NCBI RefSeq assembly: GCF_002902965.1
Contig: NZ_CP026107.1
Span: 1,736,001 to 1,800,000, forward strand
DNA from: Paraburkholderia hospita
GTDB taxonomy: Bacteria; Pseudomonadota; Gammaproteobacteria; Burkholderiales; Burkholderiaceae
Length of the DNA: 64,000 bases
Direction of reading: 5' to 3'
The first letter of the stretch is position 1, and every line of letters begins with the position of its first letter. A model generated the notes under the pieces. It did not search any database. It was given only the letters and a program-made list of their open reading frames with translations, and was not told the DNA's origin. Of this stretch, positions 8,781 through 16,984 are shown piece after piece. The position numbers and the translations under genes were made by a program.

Positions 8781-8819
8781 AAAGCAAAAGCAAAAGCAAA
8801 AGCAAAAGCAAAAGCAAAA
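8778..8819. repeat. Hexanucleotide microsatellite (GCAAAA)x7
   Basis: Seven exact tandem copies of GCAAAA directly follow the right end of repeat element A. The unit length is a multiple of three. It lies outside any supported gene, about 220 bp upstream of the hybrid histidine kinase, so length change could affect spacing in that promoter region but not a reading frame. Confidence 0.92.
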
Positions 8820-9041
8820 CCCGACCACCAACGCTTCCGCTACACAAAACGAATCCCACGCTCCCTGCGATGAACCAAAAAAAATAGCGCTACATAGTGT
8901 CCTTGAGCGAGCGCCTTGCAAGCGTGTATAACCGTTGAAACAGCGATTCGCGCATCCATGCAGCATGCATAGACACACCGTGCACACACCACACCGAATC
9001 GCGCCCGCATGCGCCACCCGCGAAGAATGGAGCTGCTCACG

Positions 9042-11579
9042 ATGAACGCCAGCCAAGACCGACAGATCGACACCAGCGACACCGCCACGCAGCTCAACCA
9101 CGAGCGCCTGGCAAACGCACGTTTGCGAAAACTGATAGACGCGCACTCCCGAATCGCCGCTGCGAAGCTCGACCTCGACCGCTTTCTGTCGCTCGTCACC
9201 GACTCGCTGCTCGAACTCGTGCCTGCCGCGCATGCCTCCGTAGTCGAATGGGTCGATGGCGACGAGATGGTGTATCGCGCGTGCAGCGGCACCATCGCGC
9301 ATCACATCGGCTTGCGCCTCAAACGCATCGGCAGCCTGTCGGGACTGTGCTCGCTCGAAAAGCACTTCCTGTACAGCAGCGACACATCGGACGATCCACG
9401 CGTAGATGCCGCCGCGTGCAAGCGCGTGGGCGCGACGTCGATGGTCGTCGCGCCGCTGCTCTATCAGTCCGAAGTCGCGGGCGTCGTGAAGCTGATGGCG
9501 AGCCGCACCGATGCATTTTCCGCCGACGACATCGAGACGCTCGAACGGATCACGTCGCTCGTCGCGTCGGGCATGGCGCATCAGCGCGTGTTTGCGGAGA
9601 ACCGCGCACTGATCGAGCAGAACACCATCACGATCGCCCGGCTGCGCACCGAGATCAGCCTGCGCGAAGCGGCCGATAGCAAGCTCGAAGCATCGCTGCG
9701 CCGCCGCCGTCTCGTGCTCGACACGACGCACGATGCGTTCGTGTGCACCGACGCCGACGGCGTCATCATCGAATGGAACGATGCCGCGACGCGCACATTC
9801 GGCTACGCGCGCGACGCGATGACGGGACGCCCGATACTCGACGCGCTGTTTCCGGCGCGCTGCAAGGCGCGCTATGCCGAACTGGACGTGTTCAAAAGCG
9901 CACCGGAACAGAGCGCGCAGACCCCCTCGCATCGCAGCCGCACGGAGCTGATCGCGCGGCGCATCGACGGCAACGAGTTTCCTGCTGAGCTGTCCGTGTG
10001 TCCCGTGCAGTTCGACGGACATACCGAGCTCGCGTATTTCATTCGCGACGTCACCGAGCGTTTCAACGCGCGGGAACTCGACAAGCGCTTTCGCGTGCTG
10101 GTCGATGCGATCAAGGACTATGCGATCACGATGCTCGACTCGCACGGTCACATCATGACGTGGAGCGCGGGTTCGACGCAGGTGATGGGCTACACGCCGC
10201 ATGAAGTGATCGGCCAGCCAGCTTCCCTCTTCTACACGCCCGAAGACATCGCGGCGGGCCGGCCGCAACGCGATCTCGAACTCGCCGCGCGCGAAGGCCG
10301 CGTCGAAATGGAAGAGTGGCGCGTGCGCAAGAACGGCACGATCTTCTGGGCGAACATCATCACGACGGCCTTGCGCGATCCGAACGGCGCGCTGCAAGGC
10401 TTCGCGAAGATCACACGCGACATGTCGCGGCGGCGGCGTCTCGAAGAACTCGAGGCGTCGAGCCAGCGCATGAGCCAGTTCCTCGCGCTGCTCGGACACG
10501 AACTGCGCAATCCGCTCGCGCCACTGCGCAACGCCGTCAGCATGCTGCAACTGAAGACAGCCGATCATCACGCGTTCGTGCCCGAGCACGAACTGATCGA
10601 CCGGCAACTGTCACATCTGACGCGCCTCGTCGACGACCTGCTCGACGCCGGGCGCGTCACGTTGGGACGCGTGCAGATCGAGCCGAAGCCGGTGTCGATG
10701 CAGGCCATCGCGCAACTGAGCATCGAAGGCAGCGCGCCGTTGCTCGCGGCGCGCGAACAGACGCTCGATGTGGTGCTGCCCGACACGCCGATGACTATCA
10801 AAGGCGATCTCACGCGGATGGTGCAGGTCGTGCAGAACCTGCTGAACAATGCATCGAAATTCAGTCCGGCGGGCGCGTCGATCAGCTTGCAGGTGTTCCG
10901 CTCGGGCCGTCTGCTCGCGATCCGCATTTACGATTCCGGGCGCGGCATCGATCCCGATGCGATCGACGCGATCTTCAATCTGTTCGTGCAGGAAACGCCG
11001 ACGGAAGAACAGGCTGACAAGAGCGGTCTCGGCATCGGGCTGACGCTTGCGCGCGCCATCGTCGATCTGCATGGCGGTCATATCGAAGCCCACAGCGAAG
11101 GTCGCGGCAAAGGTAGCGTGTTCACCGTGTGGCTACCCGAGTTCAGTCATCCGATCGCCGCCGAAGCCGTGCGCGAAGAAGCGCCGCTGCCCTCGCAGCC
11201 CGTCGATCTGAAGGTGATGGTGGTCGACGACAACGTCGATTCCGCCGACAGCATGGCGACGCTCGTGCAGGTGCTCGGCCACGAAGCGCACGCGGTGTAC
11301 GACGGTGCGGCCGCCATCGAACTGGCGCAGACGCTGCAGCCGCATCTCGTGCTGCTCGATCTGTCGATGCCGAAGATGACGGGCTTCGAAGCGTTGCCGC
11401 GTATCCGCAAGGCGCTTGCGGCGCCAGGCGCCGTGATCGCCGCGATGACCGGGCTCGGCACCAGTGAAGACCGCGCGAAGACGGAAGCGGCGGGCTTCGA
11501 TCTGCACCTGACCAAGCCCGTCGATCTGCCGGAACTGGAGAGCGTGTTGCAGATTGCGGTCACGCATGTGCACGACTGA
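9042..11579 (+). CDS. Hybrid sensor histidine kinase/response regulator (GAF-PAS-PAS-HisKA-HATPase-REC)
   Basis: An 845-residue soluble hybrid kinase with no membrane segment. Order: GAF domain (about 30-190), PAS (225-335), PAS (350-465) with the PAC motif FAKITRDMS, HisKA with phospho-acceptor His486 in GHELRNPLAP, HATPase with N box LLNNASKFS and G boxes DSGRGID and GLGIGL, and a C-terminal receiver with VMVVDDN and phosphorylatable Asp773 in LLDLSMPKMTG. The ATG at 9042 lies 9 nt after GGAG; ATGs at 9027 and 9009 are alternatives. GAF and PAS modules suggest a cytoplasmic small-molecule, redox or light-type signal. No output regulator is adjacent; the small gene downstream may be cotranscribed. 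Target pathway unknown. Confidence 0.9.
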   Translation: MNASQDRQIDTSDTATQLNHERLANARLRKLIDAHSRIAAAKLDLDRFLSLVTDSLLELVPAAHASVVEWVDGDEMVYRACSGTIAHHIGLRLKRIGSLSGLCSLEKHFLYSSDTSDDPRVDAAACKRVGATSMVVAPLLYQSEVAGVVKLMASRTDAFSADDIETLERITSLVASGMAHQRVFAENRALIEQNTITIARLRTEISLREAADSKLEASLRRRRLVLDTTHDAFVCTDADGVIIEWNDAATRTFGYARDAMTGRPILDALFPARCKARYAELDVFKSAPEQSAQTPSHRSRTELIARRIDGNEFPAELSVCPVQFDGHTELAYFIRDVTERFNARELDKRFRVLVDAIKDYAITMLDSHGHIMTWSAGSTQVMGYTPHEVIGQPASLFYTPEDIAAGRPQRDLELAAREGRVEMEEWRVRKNGTIFWANIITTALRDPNGALQGFAKITRDMSRRRRLEELEASSQRMSQFLALLGHELRNPLAPLRNAVSMLQLKTADHHAFVPEHELIDRQLSHLTRLVDDLLDAGRVTLGRVQIEPKPVSMQAIAQLSIEGSAPLLAAREQTLDVVLPDTPMTIKGDLTRMVQVVQNLLNNASKFSPAGASISLQVFRSGRLLAIRIYDSGRGIDPDAIDAIFNLFVQETPTEEQADKSGLGIGLTLARAIVDLHGGHIEAHSEGRGKGSVFTVWLPEFSHPIAAEAVREEAPLPSQPVDLKVMVVDDNVDSADSMATLVQVLGHEAHAVYDGAAAIELAQTLQPHLVLLDLSMPKMTGFEALPRIRKALAAPGAVIAAMTGLGTSEDRAKTEAAGFDLHLTKPVDLPELESVLQIAVTHVHD

Positions 11580-11678
11580 TGTGCACGACCAGGCGCACGC
11601 TTACCGATCCTTCCGAAAACTCAAGAAGCAAGTCCTGGGGACGTTAGCGAAGACAGTAACTTCATTCGAGGATCGTAC

Positions 11679-11927
11679 GTGGATACAGTCAACCCTGAAC
11701 TCATTGCGCGGCTCGTGCGGATCAATCCTGTCGTCATCGTCAATGGCGAGACGTCGCGCTCGCTGCGCTACCACGGCAAGCGCAACGTGCGCGCGCTGAT
11801 GGGCTTTCTCGGCACGCATCGCGATATGCGCGCGCTCGTCTACAGTCATTCGGCAAGCGGCCGGCAGATGTGGCTCGACGTGCAGACGGGACGCGTGTCG
11901 CAGTTACCGGTGTTGCTGCCGAACTGA
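11679..11927 (+). CDS. Small conserved-looking hypothetical protein (82 aa)
   Basis: An 82-residue frame starting at GTG 11679, preceded by GAGGA at a suitable distance. The product (MDTVNPELIARLVRIN...) is mixed-charge and soluble, with LRYHGKRNVRALMGFLGTH suggesting a basic amphipathic segment. No family is recognised. It follows the hybrid kinase by 99 bp in the same direction and could be part of its transcript. Support rests on the ribosome site, codon bias typical of the neighbourhood and lack of an overlapping better frame. Confidence 0.55.
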   Translation: MDTVNPELIARLVRINPVVIVNGETSRSLRYHGKRNVRALMGFLGTHRDMRALVYSHSASGRQMWLDVQTGRVSQLPVLLPN

Positions 11928-12056
11928 GCGGCGCGCTACTCTCCGCTATCCGTTGATCGATACGCCGTCGCGTCATAGCCACGCACGACGGCGTGCCACT
12001 GCCTCCATCCAAGCCTTAATGGTGGCCGGCTATCAGTGCTCCTGGCGGATGCCAGG

Positions 12057-12383
12057 TTATGCAGGGGTGAAGACGATTGCCCCCCGGTTTTCCGCTTGAG
12101 CAAACACTCTCGTGAAGCGGTACGTCTGCCCGTCGATACTGAGATTATTGAGGCCTGACTGCGTCGCCACCAGTATCGCGTCCGACAGTTCACGGTGAAT
12201 GGTCCCGCAGCTCGCCCATTCCTCTTTCGGTGCGCTCACGTCACCGAGATACAGCCTTGCGTCTTCGACGCCTGTGCGCAGCATGATCAGGCTGAGCGCC
12301 TTGTCGAGCGCACGCTCGAGATATTCGGACAACGTCGATAGTGCTTCCACGTCTGGCGGGAGTTTGGCGGAGTTCGTAGTCAT
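12057..12383 (-). CDS. Hypothetical protein (108 aa)
   Basis: A 108-residue soluble protein starting MTTNSAKLPPDVEALSTL, with an acidic N-terminal helix-rich half and a C-terminal half (LNNLSIDGQTYRFTRVF) that looks like beta strands. The ATG is preceded by GGGG at about 6 nt. No family is recognised. It converges on the 82-residue gene, with about 130 bp between. It is a plausible real gene from codon use and start context, but no function can be proposed. Confidence 0.55.
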   Translation of the reverse strand: MTTNSAKLPPDVEALSTLSEYLERALDKALSLIMLRTGVEDARLYLGDVSAPKEEWASCGTIHRELSDAILVATQSGLNNLSIDGQTYRFTRVFAQAENRGAIVFTPA

Positions 12384-12719
12384 TTTTTGCCCCAGTGCTT
12401 TAGCGTGGTTGCGCTTTTACAGCATACAGCCCTCGTTCTCCCCTGCACAGTCCACGCAGTGATGCGAAAAATACCGGCATCCGCTTCTGAGCGCTTGAAT
12501 CGAGTCTACTGAGGCAGTCAATCGCCCCATTTGGGTGCGCTTTTCAGAAGCGCGCATAAGCGGGACACCCTCCGCCAGCGCGCAGGACTCTCATTTTCCA
12601 CACGCCTTGTAGAAAACGATTAACTACCTGAACATCAATCCGTCCGACACGGAAAGCGCCATCCCGCGCATATCCCGGAAAACACGTACTAGCCAAGCGC
12701 CGACAAACCGCCTATTCTT
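12384..12719. other. Intergenic region before hexuronate transporter, no gene seen
   Basis: This stretch holds only short, unsupported frames. It separates the 108-residue hypothetical gene from the hexuronate transporter promoter, and its right end leads directly into the GGAAAACGTTTTCC palindrome. I see no RNA gene or clear terminator. Confidence 0.6.
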
Positions 12720-12733
12720 GGAAAACGTTTTCC
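12720..12733. promoter_or_regulatory. LacI-type operator upstream of hexuronate transporter
   Basis: GGAAAACGTTTTCC is a perfect 14-bp palindrome with the central CG typical of LacI/GalR operators. The same 14 bp recur upstream of udh (15335-15348). It lies 121 bp upstream of the preferred transporter start, consistent with repression by the LacI-family gene at 14211-15203. Confidence 0.8.
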
Positions 12734-12853
12734 CAACGTGACGGAAAAATGCCCGCGCAGCCGCCCAGCGCGCGACGCATCCCGCACCGGCGCTCGTCGC
12801 CGGCCATGAATAAAGACGCGGCGCGACGAGCGATGCCGCGAACGGAGACATAC

Positions 12854-14140
12854 ATGCAATCTGCCGTCGTCGGCGTCGTGCGATCTGCCAGCCGCTTCCG
12901 CTGGACCGTCTGCGCGCTGCTCTTCTTCGCGACCGTCATCAACTACATGGACCGGCAGATTCTCGGTCTGCTCGCCCCCGTGCTCCAGCACGAAATCGGC
13001 TGGACGCAGGTGCAGTACGGCCGCATCGTGATCGCCTTCTCCGCGTTCTATGCCATCGGCCTGCTGGGCTTCGGGCGCATCGTCGACTGGCTCGGCACGC
13101 GCATTTCCTACGCGGCCGCGATGCTGGTGTGGAGCATCGCCGCGATGCTGCACGCTGCCGTCGGCTCGGTGACGGGCTTCGCGATGGTGCGCGCGCTGCT
13201 CGGCATCGGCGAAGGCGGCAACTTCCCGTCCGCGATCAAGACCACGGCCGAGTGGTTTCCGCGCCGCGAGCGCGCGCTCGCAACGGGCATCTTCAACTCG
13301 GGCGCGAACATCGGCGCGGTGTTCGCTCCCGCGATCATTCCGCCCATCGCCGTGCTGTACGGCTGGCGCGCGGCGTTCATCATCATCGGCGCGATTGGCA
13401 TCGTGTGGCTGGCAGTGTGGCTCGTCGTCTACCGCCCCGCCGACCGTAGCGACCAGGAGGAAGCGGACGATACGGGCGACGACGCCGACGCGCTCGACGC
13501 CCGCAATGCGAACGCCCCCGCGCCGGGCTGGGGCCAGTTGATCCGCAAACGCGAAACGTGGGCGTTCCTGATCGGCAAGTTCCTGACCGATCCCGTCTGG
13601 TGGTTCTACCTGTTCTGGCTGCCGAAGTGGCTCAACGAGTCGCGCGGCATGGACATGCAGCACATCGGCTTGCCGCTCGTCGTCATCTACGCGATCACGA
13701 CGGTTGGCAGTATCGGCGGCGGCTGGATTTCGTCGACATTGCTGCGTAAGGGCTGGACCGTGAATGCCGCGCGCAAGACGGCGATGCTGATCTGCGCATG
13801 CTGCGTGCTGCCCATCGCGTTCGTGTCGCAAGTGGACAATCTGTGGGTTGCCGTCGGCATCGTCGGTCTCGCAGCGGCTGCGCACCAGGGCTGGTCGGCG
13901 AATCTGTTCACGACGGCATCCGACCTGTTCCCCCGCCGCGCGCTTGGCGCCGTGGTTGGTATCGGCGGGATGGCGGGCTCGGTCGGCGGCGTGCTGTTCT
14001 CCGAAGTGATCGGCCAGGTGCTGCAACGCACGGGCCACTACTGGGTGCTGTTCGCGATCGGCGCGCTCGCTTACCTCATCGCGCTCGTCGTCATGCACCT
14101 GCTGACGCCGCGCATGACGCCCGCGAAGCTCGATGCGTAA
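12854..14140 (+). CDS. MFS hexuronate-type transporter (ExuT-like)
   Basis: A 428-residue, about 12-helix major facilitator. N-terminal helix one carries ATVINYMDRQILGLLAPVL, followed by GFGRIVDWLGTR, the anion:cation symporter (ACS) type signature, and GEGGNFPSAIKTTAEWFP, which is characteristic of hexuronate and glucarate transporters. A charged loop near 205-235 separates the two halves. The ATG at 12854 is chosen because GGAGA lies 6-7 nt upstream; the frame is open 35 codons further, but that extension is arginine-rich with no family likeness. It should import galacturonate/glucuronate by proton symport. Downstream lie a LacI repressor (opposite strand) and uronate dehydrogenase, and it shares an operator palindrome with the latter. 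Confidence 0.85.
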   Translation: MQSAVVGVVRSASRFRWTVCALLFFATVINYMDRQILGLLAPVLQHEIGWTQVQYGRIVIAFSAFYAIGLLGFGRIVDWLGTRISYAAAMLVWSIAAMLHAAVGSVTGFAMVRALLGIGEGGNFPSAIKTTAEWFPRRERALATGIFNSGANIGAVFAPAIIPPIAVLYGWRAAFIIIGAIGIVWLAVWLVVYRPADRSDQEEADDTGDDADALDARNANAPAPGWGQLIRKRETWAFLIGKFLTDPVWWFYLFWLPKWLNESRGMDMQHIGLPLVVIYAITTVGSIGGGWISSTLLRKGWTVNAARKTAMLICACCVLPIAFVSQVDNLWVAVGIVGLAAAAHQGWSANLFTTASDLFPRRALGAVVGIGGMAGSVGGVLFSEVIGQVLQRTGHYWVLFAIGALAYLIALVVMHLLTPRMTPAKLDA

Positions 14141-14210
14141 TCCGGCATGCCGCGCCGCGTTGCGTGGCGCGCGTGCCGCCGCAATATGCGCGAGGCGCGC
14201 GAGTCGATCT

Positions 14211-15203
14211 TCAGCCGCAAGCGGCCGTCGACTCGCGCACGATCAAACGCGGCTCGAACATCGAATGCTCGGCCTCCGCGTGGCCTGCGAGTCCGTCGAT
14301 CAGCTTCTGCATTGCCAGTTCGCCCATCTTCTCGCTCTGGATGTCGACGGTAGTCAGCGCGGGCGCGGCGTACTCGCCATACGGCACGTTGTCGATGCCC
14401 GTCACGGAGACGTCGCGCGGCAGCTTGAAACCGAGCGACGCCGCCTCTTTCATGAAGCCGAGCGCGATCAGATCGTTGTAGCAGATCACCGCCTGCGGCC
14501 GCTGCGGCCCGAGCATCACGCGCGAGCAGGCTTGCTCGCCCGCTTGCGCAGTGGGTGCATGCGCGTCGTGCACGTCGAGCGTGAGGCCGACTTCGTCGAG
14601 ACACTCGCGCGCGCCGCGAATCCGCTCGTCGTTGATGCGCGCCTGGCCAAAGCCGAGATACGCGATATGCCGGTGCCCGAGGTTCAGCAAATGACGCGCG
14701 AGCATGTAAGTGGCGAGCCGGTTGTCGATGCCGACGCTCGGAATCGGCAGGCCCGGACTGCGCCGCAACAGCACGAGCGGCTTGTTGAGTTCGAGCATCC
14801 ACTGCGATTCTTCGTCGGGCATCCGCGAGTTGACGATCAGACCGTCGACACGTTGCGCCAGCGCCTCGATCAGCGAACGCTCGCGCGCCTGGTTTTCTTC
14901 GGTGTCGACCAGCAGCAGCGTGTAGTCGTGCTGCAGCGCGACGCGGTTCGCGCCCTTCACGACGTTCGTGAAGTGCGGATTGCTGATGTCGAGGATCGCG
15001 AGCCCGATGGTGCGCGTGCGGCCCGTGATCATCGAGCGCGCAAGCGGGTTCGAACGATAGCCGAGCCGCTCGATCGCTTCCTTGAGCCGCGCTTCGACGG
15101 GGGGAGAGAAACGCTGCGCGCCGTTGATGTACTTGGAAACGGTCGCGACCGACACGCCCGCGTCACCAGCGACATCTCGAATCGTTGGGGAAACTTTTTT
15201 CAT
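14211..15203 (-). CDS. LacI-family repressor of the hexuronate genes
   Basis: A 330-residue LacI/GalR regulator. The HTH (IRDVAGDAGVSVATVSKYIN, about residues 8-27) and hinge (RLGYRSNPLARSMITGRT) are intact, followed by a periplasmic-binding-protein-like effector domain (IGLAILDISNPHF, DGLIVNSRMP, AVICYNDLIALGFM, VTGIDNVPYGEYAAPALTT). It sits between the transporter and uronate dehydrogenase genes, on the opposite strand. Both have the palindrome GGAAAACGTTTTCC upstream, and a degenerate version sits in front of this gene itself, so a small autoregulated regulon is likely. The probable inducer is a hexuronate or its oxidation product. Confidence 0.88.
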   Translation of the reverse strand: MKKVSPTIRDVAGDAGVSVATVSKYINGAQRFSPPVEARLKEAIERLGYRSNPLARSMITGRTRTIGLAILDISNPHFTNVVKGANRVALQHDYTLLLVDTEENQARERSLIEALAQRVDGLIVNSRMPDEESQWMLELNKPLVLLRRSPGLPIPSVGIDNRLATYMLARHLLNLGHRHIAYLGFGQARINDERIRGARECLDEVGLTLDVHDAHAPTAQAGEQACSRVMLGPQRPQAVICYNDLIALGFMKEAASLGFKLPRDVSVTGIDNVPYGEYAAPALTTVDIQSEKMGELAMQKLIDGLAGHAEAEHSMFEPRLIVRESTAACG

Positions 15204-15209
15204 CCGGAA

Positions 15210-15223
15210 GGTAACGTTTTCTT
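15210..15223. promoter_or_regulatory. Degenerate LacI-type operator in front of the repressor gene
   Basis: GGTAACGTTTTCTT keeps the AACGTTTTC core of the regulon palindrome but has lost symmetry at three positions. It lies only 7 bp upstream of the repressor start, a position suitable for weak autorepression. Weaker evidence than for the two perfect sites. Confidence 0.5.
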
Positions 15224-15334
15224 TTGCCGTGAGTGGATTGTCGCAGAAAACACCTGCAGTGAAACCTGTTCGCCGACCTCTCGCGGCTTGATGAATCTGG
15301 CGATTGACGCACAGCCGGCGTCGCCTTTATAGTT

Positions 15335-15348
15335 GGAAAACGTTTTCC
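15335..15348. promoter_or_regulatory. LacI-type operator upstream of udh
   Basis: A second perfect copy of GGAAAACGTTTTCC, 29 bp upstream of the uronate dehydrogenase start codon, so a bound repressor would block the promoter or early transcribed region. The two extra bases TT before it also match the transporter site apart from one base. Confidence 0.82.
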
Positions 15349-15377
15349 TTATTTTAGGTTATTTCGAAGGATTAGCA

Positions 15378-16211
15378 ATGAACGAGACATCTGCTGGGTC
15401 GCGCAAACCGTTCCGCCGCCTGTTGCTGACGGGCGCGGGTGGCAATCTGGGCCGCCAGCTGCGCGATGCGCTGGCCGCCTGGGCCGACATCGTGCGCGTG
15501 AGCGACATCGTCCCGGTGAGCGCCGCGGCTGCGCACGAGGAAGCGAGCGTCGTCGATCTGGCGGACCGTGACGCCGTGATGCACATGGTCGAAGGCGTCG
15601 ATGCGATCGTGCATCTGGGCGGCATTTCGATCGACGCGCCGTTCGACGATCTCATCGAAGCGAACATCCGCGGCACGTACAACCTGTACGAAGCCGCGCG
15701 CAAACATGGCGTGAAGCGCGTCGTGTTCGCCAGCTCGAATCATGCAATCGGCTTTCATCCCGTCACCGAAGTGCTCGACGCCGACGCGCCGCAACGCCCC
15801 GACAGCCTGTACGGCGTGACGAAATGCTTCGGCGAGTCGCTGTCGCGCTACTACTTCGACCGCTTCGGCATCGAGACCGTGTGCCTTCGTATCGGCTCGT
15901 CGTTCGAAGAACCGAAGAATCCGCGCATGCTCGTCACGTACCTGAGCTACCGCGACTTCATCGAACTCGTGCGCTGCTCACTGTTCACGAACCGTGTCGG
16001 CCATGCCGTCGTGTATGGCGCGTCGGACAACCCCATCAAGTGGTGGGACAACACGAAGGCGAATTTTCTCGGGTTCCGTCCGCGCGACAGCTCCACGCAG
16101 TTCTCGGACCGCTTCCCCGTCACGTCGCCGACAGCCGAATACGACGACCCGGCGCAACGCTTCCAGGGCGGCATGTTCGTGCTCGGCGAACCGATGGAGC
16201 GCAGCGCTTAA
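15378..16211 (+). CDS. udh: NAD-dependent uronate dehydrogenase
   Basis: A 277-residue extended short-chain dehydrogenase. The NAD-binding loop is TGAGGNLG (residues 18-25) and the catalytic pair YGVTK is Tyr145/Lys149, with Ser119/Ser120 upstream. The C-terminal part (IKWWDNTKANFLGFRPRDSS) is characteristic of uronate dehydrogenase (EC 1.1.1.203), which oxidises D-galacturonate or D-glucuronate to the aldaro-lactone in the cytoplasm, the first step of the oxidative uronate route. The ATG at 15378 follows AAGG. The GGAAAACGTTTTCC operator lies just upstream and a strong terminator follows at 16311-16340. Downstream aldarate dehydratase genes are not in the window. Confidence 0.9.
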   Translation: MNETSAGSRKPFRRLLLTGAGGNLGRQLRDALAAWADIVRVSDIVPVSAAAAHEEASVVDLADRDAVMHMVEGVDAIVHLGGISIDAPFDDLIEANIRGTYNLYEAARKHGVKRVVFASSNHAIGFHPVTEVLDADAPQRPDSLYGVTKCFGESLSRYYFDRFGIETVCLRIGSSFEEPKNPRMLVTYLSYRDFIELVRCSLFTNRVGHAVVYGASDNPIKWWDNTKANFLGFRPRDSSTQFSDRFPVTSPTAEYDDPAQRFQGGMFVLGEPMERSA

Positions 16212-16310
16212 GCAGGCGCTTCACGCCGCATGGCGCGGCAGGAGCAGCATGAGCGGCAAAAACGCTCCACATCACGCGCGATGCCGCCCCATTGCCTGCA
16301 TCGCGCCTGA

Positions 16311-16340
16311 CGCCAGCGCATCCGCTGGCGAATTTTTTTT
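16311..16340 (+). terminator. Rho-independent terminator after udh
   Basis: CGCCAGCG, loop CATC, CGCTGGCG form a perfect 8-bp stem followed by AATTTTTTTT. Position about 100 bp after the udh stop and before the next gene fits termination of the udh transcript. Confidence 0.9.
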
Positions 16341-16416
16341 CGCACCCGCAATGAATTGCCGGCACAGTTTCGCAACGTGTACCATGTGACCTAGGGCAAA
16401 ACCCTTGGAGATGATC

Positions 16417-16722
16417 ATGGACAGGCATGCAGTACATTACCGGCGCCACGTCATCATCCCACTTGCGTCCGTGGGCACTCGCGGATACGCGGCCAGCGTG
16501 TTCGTCACCGGCCCCAGCGGACGGCGTAAAGCCTTTGGCATCCTCGGCTACTTTTCTTCCGAGGAAGAGGCGATCCAGTACGCGACGTCGTGCGCAAAAG
16601 CCCGCATCGAAGGCAATCGGATGCCGGGTTTGCCGCGCAAGTTCAGTGCTATCCGGCACTGGTTCCTGCGTCATGGCATGCGCCGCCAACAGGGACTGTT
16701 CGCACCGAATCCCTGGGAATGA
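16417..16722 (+). CDS. Small basic hypothetical protein (101 aa)
   Basis: A 101-residue basic protein (MDRHAVHYRRHVIIPLASVG...). The ATG at 16417 has GGAG 6 nt upstream, better than the alternative TTG/ATG starts 6-12 nt earlier. The body has a strand-rich pattern (YAASVFVTGPSG, KAFGILGYFSSEEEAIQYA) that recalls small DUF proteins of Burkholderia, but I do not recognise a named family. It stands alone between the udh terminator and the repeat-containing membrane protein. Confidence 0.6.
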   Translation: MDRHAVHYRRHVIIPLASVGTRGYAASVFVTGPSGRRKAFGILGYFSSEEEAIQYATSCAKARIEGNRMPGLPRKFSAIRHWFLRHGMRRQQGLFAPNPWE

Positions 16723-16984
16723 TCAGACGTTAGTTGTGCAATCGACGCGCCGTCAGTAGCGCGCGTCCTCGACACGCAAACTAAACCGAAGCGTTCGATA
16801 ATCGGAGAAGCTTCGACTCGCCGCGTTCATGCGCCTGGCGGTCATTGTCCCTTTGGGAAGCGCGATTCTCTGCTTATTGCTCGCCTGTTTCCACTCGTCA
16901 GGCGTGCCAATTGCTGGCATTTGTCTGACTTAAAGCCGCGAGCCGTCGATGATCGACGCCCGCGTCGATCGAACGACCATCAGT

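Noticed and set aside
8454..10607. 717-codon reverse frame covering part of repeat element A and the histidine kinase
   Set aside because: Runs antisense to a clear GAF-PAS kinase and through the repeat; contains low-complexity FCFCFCF from the GCAAAA microsatellite.
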